NCBI GenBank assembly: GCA_009746045.1
Contig: RPFO01000080.1
Span: 7,092,244-7,156,243, forward strand
Source of the DNA: Mesostigma viride
Taxonomy: Eukaryota; Streptophyta; Mesostigmatophyceae; Mesostigmatales; Mesostigmataceae
Length of the DNA stretch: 64,000 bases
Direction of reading: 5' to 3'
The notes beneath the pieces are model-generated. The model searched no databases. It saw nothing but the letters and a program-made list of their open reading frames with translations, and was not told the DNA's origin. Shown in pieces: positions 39,850-49,994 of the stretch (its first letter is position 1; each line of letters begins with the position of its first letter). A program made the translations under genes and the position numbers.

Positions 39850-40480
39850 TCGTCCACTGACCCCTTCGCTTCAGTGAAGGAACATAATGGAAGGCGCCCT
39901 TGCATGCTCGCTCGGGATACGATGCGGCGGTTGGTGCTGACCACCTCTCGGCTGAGCTGCTCAAGCAAGACCACCGACCTCCCGCTGCGGCCTGCGCCGG
40001 ATCGAGCTTCGATCTCGGCTGGCGTTTTGCAACCGCATTTAATGCTCTCCGATGAACTTCCGCCCGCTGAGTGGCAGACGGCCTTCTGATTCATGCTGTA
40101 CAAGAAGGGCTCTGCTGCTGACCCCCGTAACTATCGGGGTTGACCACCCAGACGGTCTGCCTCCAGAGCGCCGCGCTGAAGGCAAGTGTTCATCCGCAGG
40201 ATGCTGCACAGGCTCCGCGCTGGGCTGGACCCTCACCTGGGTGAGTCCCAGATGGGTTTCCGTATCGGCTGCAACACTGTCATGGCAGTCTTTGTCGCAC
40301 GCCGGCTGACGTACGTGTGGACGAGGTGCGTCGCATTTGCCCTGATGGGTTTCTGCTGCTCTTCGTTATTGTTGACGTACTATGTCAATGCTTTTTACAT
40401 GGTCCTCGACGAGAGACAAGTGCAGTGTGCGTCTCAGATGCCTGCGCCGCAGTCTGCAGCGCCGTGCATGAGCTGAGGTT
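39850..40480 (+). pseudogene. RTE-like RT fragment, heavily broken
   Basis: Frame-shifted RT text: LPPAEWQTAF, then FMLYKKGSAADPRNYRG, then FIRRMLHRLRAGLDPHLGES and GFRIGCNTVMAVFVARRL. It matches, block for block, the text before the catalytic motif of the 52-kb LINE (TMLYKNKGSPADPGNYRG, ETQHGFRSGRNTVQALFATR). Several stops and shifts rule out function. Confidence 0.75.
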
Positions 40481-40499
40481 GGATTGAGCTTGTGGGCAA

Positions 40500-41163
40500 C
40501 GCGGGTTTCCTCATTGGCTAGACTCGGGCGCTTCCACCTTGTTGAGAGTGGTGTTCAGCGATGTCAGCTGCTCGGCCAGCGGCCAGGTCACGTGCCCCTC
40601 CATGCAGCAAGTCTGCTGCGCGGAAGTCATCCTTGCAGAGGGACTCCCGGGAAGCTGATGCGGCGGCCGGGCTGCGCTGGGGCTGGGGTGCCGCGGATCG
40701 TTCTGGTGATGTTGCCTATAGGCGGACTGGAGCTGGAATTGGCTGGTCAAGATAATCATGCAGGTTGACCACTGTTGTTGTTCGTCAAAAGCATAGAGCA
40801 AGGACATGTCTCCAAGGTAGTCGACAGACGCTCCCTTCTGGGACACAAAGAGCTTCCGTTCCTGTTCGAGCTATAGGAACTTAATTGAGGACCTCGACGC
40901 ATTCCTGCGGCAACACTATCAGGCTTGCCATGCACTCGATCCATGAAGGAGAAGCGTGGGTCGCCGGGGAAGAAATGACTCCATTTGCGAGAAGCGTGGC
41001 CGCAGGGTTTCTTGGGCTCAGGCGAGGTACTTGGTGATGGCTTGGCGGGGATGGCAAGGGCAAGGGGGAGAGGGTTGGGCTGCATGGGCGCTGGGAAGCT
41101 TAATTTTCTAGCTCCTTTTCCAGCCCTCGTTTGGTTTTCGGAGTCGTCATAGCTGCTTGTCAC
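40500..41163 (-). pseudogene. LINE ORF1-like remnant
   Basis: Minus-strand frames start at 41163 (MTSSYDDSENQTRAG) and continue with a Pro-rich stretch and, lower down, LAEQLTSLNTTLNKVEA (likely a coiled coil). The upstream flank (41164-41335) resembles the shared LINE leader. No conserved ORF1 C-terminal text was found, so this is a weak call. Confidence 0.4.
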
Positions 41164-41335
41164 GTAGGTAACTGTTTCGATACTGCGTTTCAGCCGTATT
41201 TGATTATATACTGGCTAGTGCGTCTTAAAAAGGCGCATCAAATGCAAGTGATCTGACTGAATTTAAGGCTCAGACGCAAAAGATCTGAGCGCCGCCGTCA
41301 GCCATACCGCCGTCAGCCAATCATGGCATGACGCA
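41164..41335 (-). promoter_or_regulatory. Diverged LINE 5' leader
   Basis: On the minus strand: GGCTGACGGCGGTATGGCTG, GGCGGCGCTCAGATCTTTTG and AGACGCACTAGCC, in the order of the leaders at 6795-6945 and 22090-22261. Confidence 0.4.
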
Positions 41336-41474
41336 TTAGTAAGCACCAGATGATGCCTAGCATTATTTAGTCATGCCGGCCGTGCCCATGCAGAGAGTTG
41401 CTCTCTGCTGATGAGATGCACCATGCACCGGCCCTAGCCACTGCCTAGCCATAATAATCTTCCACCCCATTACT

Positions 41475-41545
41475 TAATTAATTAAGAACATACCTCCGTG
41501 CCCAGGGAGGATATGTAAGTAACACATGTCCCTGAGAAGGGGCGC
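41475..41545 (-). repeat. LINE/SINE 3' tail, minus strand
   Basis: Read on the minus strand: CCCCTTCTCAGGGACATGTG, then CACGGAGGTATGTTCTTAAT and a TTAATTAA tail. It is a diverged copy of the tail at 51900-51955 and the only one found on this strand. Confidence 0.55.
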
Positions 41546-41587
41546 GCGCATGCATATGGTTTTCAATACAGTTCTAGGCGACATAGG

Positions 41588-42033
41588 CCGGAATTAACTT
41601 GGGTGCTCGGAAGTGGTTATTCCGGGCAAAATAGTGTGACGGACCGATTTGCCTCAGTGGGAAAAAAGGTTCCGGCACTATTTAACCTAACTAAAACCTG
41701 TGCACCTTGGAGGTCAGGGGTTCGAAACCTGCCAGAGCCCAGTTCCGGCGCAATATCATTTGCGTGCACTAGCCTAGGCGGTTGTCTCCGGGTCTATTCG
41801 ACTCCCCCTCCACGAGGCCAGGTTTTAGTTAGGTGAAATAGTGCCGGAACCTTTTTGCCGTTGGGGCAAATCGGGTCCGTCACACTATTTTGCCCGGAAT
41901 AACCACTTCCGAGCACCCAAGTTAATTCCGGCCGAATTAACTTGGGTGCTCGGAAGTGGTTATTCCGGGCAAAATAGTGTGACGGACCGATTTGCCCCAA
42001 CGGCAAAAAGGTTCCGGCACTATTTCACCTAAC
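41588..42033. mobile_element. Palindromic MITE plus a partial third arm
   Basis: A roughly 105-bp arm starting CCGGAATTAACTTGGGTGCT occurs forward (41588-41695), inverted (41826-41931) and forward again (41932-42033). The first two form a hairpin-type element with a centre of about 125 bp. The centre contains AGGTCAGGGGTTCGAAACCT (41711-41730), which looks like a tRNA T-arm or RNA polymerase III B box. Confidence 0.8.
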
Positions 42034-42056
42034 TTAAAAGGCCGTGGGAGGCCCAA

Positions 42057-43790
42057 AATGCAGCCAAACCTTCACGACCAGCATAGGCAACAGCAGCCTG
42101 CATCACATCCACATGCAACTATGGAGAACAGTGATGAGACCGCCCCGATGGCCCAGCAGGAGGCACAGTCGCCCGCGAGTGTAAGTATATTTTCCCCGGT
42201 TCGCCTGTATATAGCGTGTCTTTTCCGTGCCCGGCCATGCAGCCCGCGCTGTGATTTCCGGCAGACTGTCGCCGGGACCGCCATTGACGCCCGCCTCGTC
42301 GTTTTCCTTTGCCTTTGGATGTCAGATTATCACGGCGATGAACTCGATGCTATCACCACGCGCATGACGCCCGCGGAGGAAGCCGCGTTCGTGTGGTGCG
42401 CCCTCCCTTCCTAGCTCGCGGCATGGCTGCAGCCCCCGCCCCCGCCTTAGTAGCTGTCGGCGATCTCCCCCGCTTCGGTCCAGACTCCTCGCGGTGAGTG
42501 TTTTGCACTCGTTTACGACTCCCCTTTCTGCGAGCTGTCGTAATGGCCAGGTGTTCGCAGTCCGCTGACGTTTTTGGCAGCTGCCTCAGCGTTTATGCGT
42601 CACTGCTTCCTTCGCAGGCCTGCTGCGTGGAGGAGCCAGCTCCCGTTCCGGGGGCGCGGGTCCCTCAGATCCGACGCCCTCGACGGCCCGACGCCGAGGA
42701 CTTGGTCGCGTTGCAGCGCGAGCTGCGGGAGGCGAGGAAGGAGGTGGAGCGCCCGTCAAAGTCCATGCAGCATGCAGGAGGCGCTCGATCGGTCTCTCCC
42801 GACCCCACGCGGGAGGAGATCAAGAAGATGAAGCTCACGCTGCATGGAGGAGGCGAACCGGATTCACTGAGCTGATGTGGTTCAAGAAGAGGGTGGCGTG
42901 CTGCGATATATCTGCACCGAGTCCTAAGTTCGGCGATAAGGACAGGTACCCGGTCATCTACCTGCATGGTGGAAGGCGGCCACACGTGTGCACACTCCGC
43001 AGCATGCATTGCAATATATGTGCGGATCGGCTCCGCCCCCACCGCCTGGAGCACGGATCCCCCGAGCCCGGTGCCAACGTGTACGACCAGAGGTGCCCCG
43101 ATCGAGTGCAAGAAGCTCCTGAAGCTTGACCCCCGCACGGGCAAGAAGTATATGCGTAACGTCGGAGTCAACATGCAGGCTGACGTTCAGCTAGCCTTGT
43201 TGTCAACGTTCGTTTGTATACATACGTGCGCGCACGGGTGCCATGCGGAGGTCGTGATCGGCCAGGAGGCGCGTCACGACGAGACGTGCCTGAACTTAGG
43301 TGGAGCACCCGTGCCCCAACCACATCGCCTACACTCGTCTGTGCGGCCGGGAGCCAGGCAGTCCTGGGGTGCACGTTCGTGCATGGCCTCCACGCGCGAG
43401 GAGTTGGAGCGGCACACGCGGGTGGCGGACAACGCCTCTAAGTGCAACTTCACCGGCCTGTTGAAGGCCACCGCGCCGGCCGCCCCCGCCTCTGCCCCCG
43501 CCCCTGTCCCCGCCCCCGTTGCTCGATTCGAATATGAGGGACAGCCCATCGGCGTGGCCGGTTTCCGCGCGGCTGTGGCCCGGAGATCTCCATGCAGGAC
43601 CGGCGTCGCGTTCTCGGGCTCGGCGGGCGACCGCCTGGCGGTCTGATGCGTTCTTCGAGGCATGCATCGGGCGGTGCCCTGGGGTGGGATCGCACGAACA
43701 CAGGGAGGAGGTTCGTGGACGGGGTCAGGCGCGTGACGAACCGCAGGATGAGGACGGACAACATGCTGGACACGATCATCCTCGATTGAG
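42057..43790 (+). CDS. Unrecognised gene region, spliced or frame-broken
   Basis: Protein-like segments occur in changing frames: a Gln/Ala-rich start at 42057; GTAIDARLVVFLCLW with SDYHGDELDAITTRMTPAEE (42275-42375); a helix ALQRELREARKEVERP (about 42710-42760); KFGDKDRYPVIYLHGG; CKKLLKLDPRTGKKYMRNVG (about 43106-43165); TREELERHTRVADNASKCNF (about 43390-43450); and a final RRMRTDNMLDTIILD before a stop at 43787-43789. Possible GT-AG introns: from GTAAGT at 42182 and from GTGAGT at 42494 to CAG near 42618. No family was recognised. It could be an intron-rich host gene, a decayed one, or cargo of a transposon, since it ends 190 bp before a long TIR. Confidence 0.4.
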
Positions 43791-44333
43791 GGCGCCTTTT
43801 TTCGTAGTTATAGCGCTCTTTTGACGGCTATTATTTGACGATGTATTGACGGCCTCCCGTAGTTAGACGCTCGCATGTTTACGCCTTTGTGACATTTTAA
43901 CGAAATAAGACAATGAATTTGCACGTCTCCCCACAAATTGCACTCGTAGTAAGGCGCGGCCTCGCGGGACGGCACTTGGCCAAAAGTTCGGGCTGTCAAT
44001 CACAGCCCGAAATTTTGGGATAGCCCGAACTTTTTGCGGAATTCGCTACAGCGAAATCGAATAGTTTGGACCACACTTGTCGCGACCCCAGAGCCATTTG
44101 AAAAGTTCGGGCCGGCTATGGTTCGGGCTTTATAATATAGCCCGAACCGGACCTATTCTCCCCTTGGGCCGTGTTTGCGCCATCCTTGGACATGCAGATG
44201 TATATATCAAGGAGACAACAAGCGCAGGCCAGAAATCGGGAGTATATCTAGTGGTTACTATTCCTAACACATAAACATACAGGTATTATATCAATAAATA
44301 TTTACGTGTTAGGAATTATTATTTATATATATC

Positions 44334-45278
44334 CAAGGTGTCCACGCTGCGCACCCGGATGTCGTGCTCCTCGCCTATATGGACGATATCCATGCCCTTG
44401 GCCCGGCCGACGCTGTGGTTGCCGCCCTGGCTGCCCTTGAAGTGGCCATGGCGGCCATCAACCTTCGGCTCACCCTCCCCAAGTATGCAGTCTTTTCGCC
44501 CCAGGGGGACTGCTCTGGCTTCCCCGCGGCTATCCCGGGGGCATTGGCGCGGGCGCGTGGTTTCTCGTGCCTGGGCGTCCCTGTGGGTGACCCTGACTAC
44601 GTCGAAGAGGAGCTCCGGGCCACCGTGGAACAGCGCACCCATGTCCTCGAGACTTGGGCGCGCCTCAAGGACCCCCAGACCAAAGGGCTCCTCCTGTGGT
44701 TTTGCGCCCACCCGCGGGTGGTTCACTGGCTCCGTGGCGCTCCCCCCCACTTGGTGCGGCTTGCCGCGGAAGGCCATGACGAGCGCATTCAGGCCGCCTT
44801 GCATGCGCTCCTCCCCGGCCCTAGCCTGCCAGCTCACTCCATGCGCTTGGCCACCCTCCCCTGCCGCATGGGCGGGTGTGGGCTCACCCGCGCCGCCCGC
44901 CTCGCCCCCGCCGCCTTCCTTGGCTCTGTTGCTCAGGCCTGGGCGGAGATCCGCCGGTTGGTCCCCAGCGCCGTCAGCGCCATTCCCGACTTGGTCACCC
45001 CATCCCCCTTCCCCTTTGTGCAGGCTGTGCAGGATTCTTACCTCGGGATCCAGCAGGCTTGCGACCTCGTCCGCCCCGCTCAGGCCGTCCACCGTCGCCT
45101 GCCCCGGGGCACGCCCGGCGTGTCCACTGTCGTCAGTCCTAGTGTCTTCCCTGCCTGCGTTCATGAAAAACAACAAAAGACCTACGCGGGTATACTACAC
45201 TGTGCCGACTGGATGGGTCTGCATGCGAGCTTGAACGATCAGGGGAAGGCTTGGCTTCACTCCGTTTCCCTTGAGGGC
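44334..45278 (+). pseudogene. LINE RT, C-terminal half (5' part of split copy)
   Basis: The open frame starts right at RT motif C (VLLAYMDDIHALGPADAVVA; YMDD coded at 44373-44384) and continues through thumb-like text (ALARARGFSCLGVPVGDPDY, RMGGCGLTRAARLAPAAFLG) to SVSLEG at 45278. Everything 5' of motif C is lost. It resumes at 49231 after a nested MITE: LEG on the left joins PGGSVGSAFLRALPMSP on the right in phase when one GGC is removed. The element type is judged from its C-terminal nuclease. Confidence 0.8.
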
Positions 45279-47124
45279 ATCAAGTTTCGTTTAAGGGGAC
45301 GTGGCGCGCCGAATATTTTCCGCGCGAAAAAATTCGCGGTACCGGCCGTACCGTGAAAAGTGGGTGCTCCGTGCGCGCACCACTTGCGGAAGTGGCCATG
45401 GCGACTGCGTTTAGGCGAAACTAGCAATGTAGGGCTAGAGAAATGCAAAAAAAATGCTTGGATGTTGAAGACGATGATTTAATGATGTCGGGTTGCGGCG
45501 GCAAGTGGCTGGTTTACAATATCGCTGCTTTCTTTTACTGCCATCGGCATCGGGGGTAATCTGCATTTTTTTGTCGCGCGGAATAAAATAGAATTCGTGA
45601 TTGCTGCAGTAAATTCTCAGTTTTGGGGGTCTTTTTGACCGTGAAGGATGCGTTCATATCGGTAGCATCGAATTCTAAACCGAACGGGTGCTTTTTGCTA
45701 CATTTTCGGCCATTCTCGGTAAGTATTTCTTCAGGCCTGCGCAGTGCACGTCGGAACCTTCCATGGAAGAACGGCCGTTGTTGCGCGCCTGGGCGAGGGA
45801 TCTACGAGGGCAAGGTATAGATTTGTGGCGACTGTTATCTACTATCAGTTCTTTCTTCGAAGAGCTCATCGTTCGAAGTTTTTTGCGTTCGTTTTGGTCA
45901 GTTTCCGCCAGTTAACTCTCCGTTGCTCGCCGTCGTGTTGACGAATACCTGGCAGCTTTAGCTTGTTTTCGTTGATGTCTTGATCAAATCCGCTTCAGTC
46001 TCAGCCGATAGATCCTAGGGAAGGCGTAAGGGATTTCATAGCACGTGTTCTGGCAAGGATGTTGTGCGTATGGACGCTTCTTGTTGTGTGATAGTGACGA
46101 ACCCTTTCCTCGCAGCGGCATCACAGCGGTCAGAAGCTGAACGGCCGCCACTGGTTTCTTTGCATTTGATCGTGTAGGGAAGGAAGTTTTTTTATCGACG
46201 ACCATGTTGGAGATATTGCATTTGTGTGACTGCATGTAGATAGCTGCCATCATTGGTTTTTTGAGCTTTCCTTGTTATGATGATGTGACAAGACAGCAAT
46301 GTGCTGAGCTAACCATGGTTGACATGGTTGACTGCATGCAAGCTTTGTATGCCATGATCTCCTTGGTTCCTTGCCCTCCATAGTTCCAGTTTGTTGCCCA
46401 TGTCGGGTAGGGCAGTTAAGGAGTTGTTGCTGTGTTGGTAAGCTTGGTTGGCATAACCCTTACATTCTAACCTGGGAGAAACATAGAAAATGCTGGTAAT
46501 GCATGTTAGTGCCATCATCATTATTGCTATTCACGTACTTATAAGTCTGGCCATGCTCGAGGGACGGTGAAGGAGTATGAGGTGCGTGGCCACCCCTTTG
46601 TACTTCATAACATATTCAGCATGGATTTGATGCATGTTGGATGGAATGCAAAGTGTGATTTTGTTTACTTGCTTTCTGAGTGGTCCTTAGCGCCTTGTCA
46701 GGTGGTGAGTGGTCGTCTAGGAAACCCATCAGTGCGTGCCACAGTGACCCCCAACCTTGAGCATGTGTCGTCATCAGTGTGCTAGAGTTAACTATATGTG
46801 CTGTTGATCATAGATTTGCTGAGTTCTTGGCATGAAGTTTACAAGGTAACCTTGGGTAGAGTATAGTGTATGCTCTCTTGGCATGTATGCCTAGCGATCG
46901 TGTTGCTATGCTTGCGCTGGCAAGGTTGGCCATGCCGAGGGCAGGTGAGGGCAGATGTGGTGCCTAGCCGTTTGCTTATGTTTTGTGATTGAGTGGGGCA
47001 TGCTTTCTGGCTTTTTGGATGGAAAACAGCATGCCTAAGTGGCCATATACAAAGAAAAACCCCCTTAAGCTTATGTTCAGGTTTTAGCACGCATAACCTT
47101 ATTACTTGAGCTAGACTTGTCGGA

Positions 47125-47403
47125 ATGACCTGTTTTAAGGGTGGCTGTCACGACGTGATGCAAAGGGAGGGGCAGGGGGGCGATGGGGAAGGTAGCAGTG
47201 ATGATGAGAATGATGTTGATGATATTCCTTGCCTTGCATGTGCGTCCCCGGATGAAATTGACGGTGTCCCTTTCCTGCTGTGCAGCACATCCGGGTGCAA
47301 GGGAGGACTGCATGGGTGCTGCGCTGACCCCCCGTTGACTAAGGAGCCCAAGGGGGATTGGTTTTGCCCTGCCTGCCTTGTGCAGGATGCTTACAAGGGC
47401 TGA
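47125..47403 (+). CDS. PHD-type zinc finger ORF inside the TTAA element
   Basis: A 92-residue frame. After an acidic stretch (SSDDENDVDD) comes a C4HC3 pattern: IPCLAC, then FLLCSTSGCKGGLHGCC, and DWFCPACL at the end. Zinc ligands by position: Cys-x2-Cys, Cys-x4-Cys, His-x2-Cys, Cys-x2-Cys. PHD fingers read histone tails, and cysteine-rich cross-brace fingers also end some transposases such as piggyBac. Whether this is an exon of a transposase or a captured host domain is open. Copy 1 of the element lacks it. Confidence 0.75.
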   Translation: MTCFKGGCHDVMQREGQGGDGEGSSDDENDVDDIPCLACASPDEIDGVPFLLCSTSGCKGGLHGCCADPPLTKEPKGDWFCPACLVQDAYKG

Positions 47404-47929
47404 TATTCTGATCAGACACTCCGCAAAGGTGAAAACCTTTGCGTTCAGTGCCGGGCCGCGGAAAACGCGGAAAACGCGATCTGCAAATGAATCCGACCGG
47501 AATCGAACTGGGGACCTCTCGCACCAATTTTGCTGACTATAGGACGGACGTCTCCGGTTACCATGGCATCGCCAACTTACACCTACAGTCATCCGCAAAA
47601 GTTCTCCTGTCCGGGGAGTGATGCAAGCCTTTCGGATTTGGTACTAGATAAATCACTCGAGATCTGTGTGTAGGAGTACTACACACGTGTCTGCACGCGA
47701 GACTTGTTCAGTCTCGCACCGTGAGACGGGCTGAACACGGCTGAATCCTTCTTTAGAAGGGGGCGTAGCCGGTACTATCGAAATCAGCCAAGCGTATATT
47801 CTGATCAGACACTCCGCAAAGGTGAAAACCTTTGCGTTCAGTGCCGGGCCGCGGAAAACGCGGAAAACGCGATCTGCAAATGAATCCGACCGGAATCGAA
47901 CTGGGGACCTCTCGCACCAATTTTGCTGA
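47403..47929 (-). repeat. 134-bp duplication with tRNA T-arm-like sequence
   Basis: Segments 47403-47536 and 47796-47929 look identical. On the minus strand each contains GGTCCCCAGTTCGATTCCGG then TCGGA, which reads as a variable region, T-arm (B-box type AGTTCGATTCC) and the 3' side of an acceptor stem. A full cloverleaf (D-arm, anticodon) is not present, so it is a tRNA-derived remnant and not a tRNA gene. Confidence 0.6.
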
Positions 47930-49230
47930 TATAGTGACATTTTCTGTTTTAGCGGGCATTTTTCTGAAAACACGTCTGACGCAATAACTTGAGCTAGACT
48001 TGTCGGAATGACCCGGGACTTGGAACACTGCTGTCCCCCTGTTAGCCGGAATTTTTGTTGATTTTGTGGCCTTATCGGAAGTGTTTATGATATGTTTATT
48101 CTCAATGTCCGGTAAAAAATGACCTGTTTTGCGGGAAAATTAATAACTGTTCAAGGTTTTGCCATTTCCATGATGTAAATAGCTCAGCAAGCTACAAACT
48201 CAGGGAACTATATGACCTTGATTTTTGGTAGCCAACAAATAAGTGCATTGGCTGGGGCATACCCAGCCCTAATTAGCGTCTTTTGCTATTTATAGCGCAT
48301 TATTGGCGTATATATGGGGGTAGTACCCCCAACAAGTGCATGGACAACTCACTAGAGATGTTATTTAGTGCCCCCAATCATAATTCAGCATTGTGCAAAT
48401 GAATTTCAAGTGATATTAGCATATGTCAAATTTTAAGGTTTTTGGGGTGCCACCTCCCCTTAAGTGGCCAGCCGGAGCGGCTGCTTAGGTTTTAGCGGAC
48501 AAGTGTTCGAAGCGCGTCATTGGTGAATTACTAGGGAACTTGGGTTTCCCCGCGAAACTCCAGCCGCACGTTCAGATTTCCAAATCTCAAGTAAAGTTCG
48601 GCGCAACTTTCTGAACGGGGGCAGTTGACGAGCAGCATTCCTCCGGACGAATGAATTGCGTTCCATACTTGCGCAAAATTTTGAAAGGTAGCTTGCGTGC
48701 AGCCCTACTAAAATTTGCGCGCACGTTCAGATTTCCAAATCTCAAGTAAATTTCGGCGGAACATTCTGAACGGGGGTAGTTGGCGGGCAGCGTTCCTCCA
48801 GACGAATGAAATGCGTTCCATACTAGCGCAAAATTTTGAAAGGTAGCTTGCGTGCAGCCCTACTAAAATTTGCGCGAAGTGTGGGACTGAAAATTCGTAA
48901 CGGAAACTGCTTGGTAGTTGCCGTCACTTCCTCTTGTGCAAACGTGTGGGAGTGAAAATTCGTAACGGAAACTTTTTGGTAGTTGCCGTCACTTCATTTT
49001 GCGCGAGTGTTGGGCTGAAAATTCGTAACGGAAACTTTTTGGTAGTTGGCGTCACTTCCTTTGGTTCGACTGAAAATTCGCTGAAATTCGCTGAATTCGT
49101 ACCGTAGCCTAATTTTTAGTACCTCGAAGTGACGGGGCACCTAAAAATTTGCCCACAAGTACACTTGGCAGCGCGCTCACTGGGAAAAATTGTACAGCCG
49201 CTCCGGCGGGCCACTTGAACGAATTGTAAT

Positions 49231-49994
49231 GGCCCCGGCGGGAGCGTGGGGTCCGCATTCCTGCGCGCCCTCCCCATGAGCCCTTTGTTCACACTGGTTC
49301 CGGCCCTTTACGCCATCGCTCTCCGCCACCAGCTCTTTGCCCCGCAACCTCTCATCACGGCGGGTGCGTCCTGCGGCAGCTGCGGGCTTGCTCTGGATAC
49401 TACTGGGACGCACTATACATCGCGTGCATGGGTGGCCAGCAGAACCAGAACTGGTTCCTCTATCTCCATACCGCTCTCCTCCGGGTGGTGTGTGCCATGG
49501 TTCGGTCGGTGTTTCCCCACTCCACCATCAAGTGCGAGGACGCGGATGGGGCCGCCCTCTACTCACCCAACCACCGCCCCGACATTACCGTGCTTGACTA
49601 CGACGGGCAGGGTTGCCACCTGCTCATCGATGTCTCCGTGGCTCGGCCGCTTTCCGGTCGCCACATCCTCCGGGCGGCTGTGGATGCCGGCGCTGCTGCC
49701 GCTGTGGCTGAGCGCGACAAGTTTGCCTCCTACGGCAATGTGGGGCCCCACCGGGTCATCCCCTTTGTCCTTGAGGAGTTCGGGGCCATGGGCCCCAAGA
49801 CAGCGGAGTTTTTCCACGAGTGCTGCCAGCGCCGTGAAGACCGCCTCGACCTCGAGGGTCAGACCGCCCCGTGGTCGGCCCGCACGTGGTCCTCGTATTG
49901 GCGGCAGCGTCTGTCACTCGCCCTCACTCGCACCGTGGCTGATGTGTTATTCCGCCGCACCCGGGCCGACTTTGTCGCGACCCATGCGGTCTAG
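49231..49994 (+). pseudogene. LINE C-terminal zinc knuckle and restriction-like endonuclease
   Basis: Continuation of the split LINE. A CCHC-like knuckle (CGSCGLALDTTGTHYTS then C after a frameshift near 49420) is followed by a PD-(D/E)xK nuclease pattern in the frame 49428-49994: RPDITVLDYDG, then LLIDVSVARP, then Lys at ERDKFASYG. Family knowledge: R2-like and related LINEs carry a CCHC plus restriction-like endonuclease after the RT. The frameshift between the zinc part and the nuclease, and the missing N-terminal half, make this copy dead. Confidence 0.75.

Larger units (their letters stand above)
45295..48459. mobile_element. TTAA-flanked TIR element (copy 2)
   Basis: 3,165 bp between TTAA copies (45291-45294, 48460-48463), inserted in the TIR of the MITE. 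The ends are GGGGACGTGGCGCGCC and, reversed, GGGGAGGTGGCACCCC. The left 1.5 kb matches copy 1 at 29272 (shared: GAAGTGGCCATGGCGACTGC, TTGCGCGCCTGGGCGAGGGA) and the right end matches too. Unlike copy 1 it has a middle part with a PHD-finger frame and a duplicated tRNA-like segment. Confidence 0.8.
45279..49230. mobile_element. MITE with internal tandem repeats (copy 1, split)
   Basis: Parts 45279-45294 and 48464-49230, split by the TTAA element. The ends are ATCAAGTTTCGTTTAAGTGG and, reversed, ATTACAATTCGTTCAAGTGG; both run on into GCCGGAGCGGCTG. It is flanked by GGC (45276-45278, 49231-49233), a 3-bp target duplication whose removal restores the LINE frame. Inside are two units of about 151 bp (48569-48719, 48720-48870; both with CACGTTCAGATTTCCAAATC) and three units of 55-65 bp with GAAAATTCGTAACGGAAACT. 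A second copy lies at 54372-55145 in reverse. Confidence 0.85.

Noticed and set aside
39722-40103. Overlapping frames of 90-190 codons on both strands
   Set aside because: GC-rich sequence with few stops. The only recognisable text in the area is the broken RT from about 40040.
47492-47535. Possible tRNA gene on the minus strand
   Set aside because: Only a T-arm and half of the acceptor stem can be drawn. D-arm and anticodon arm are absent in both copies.
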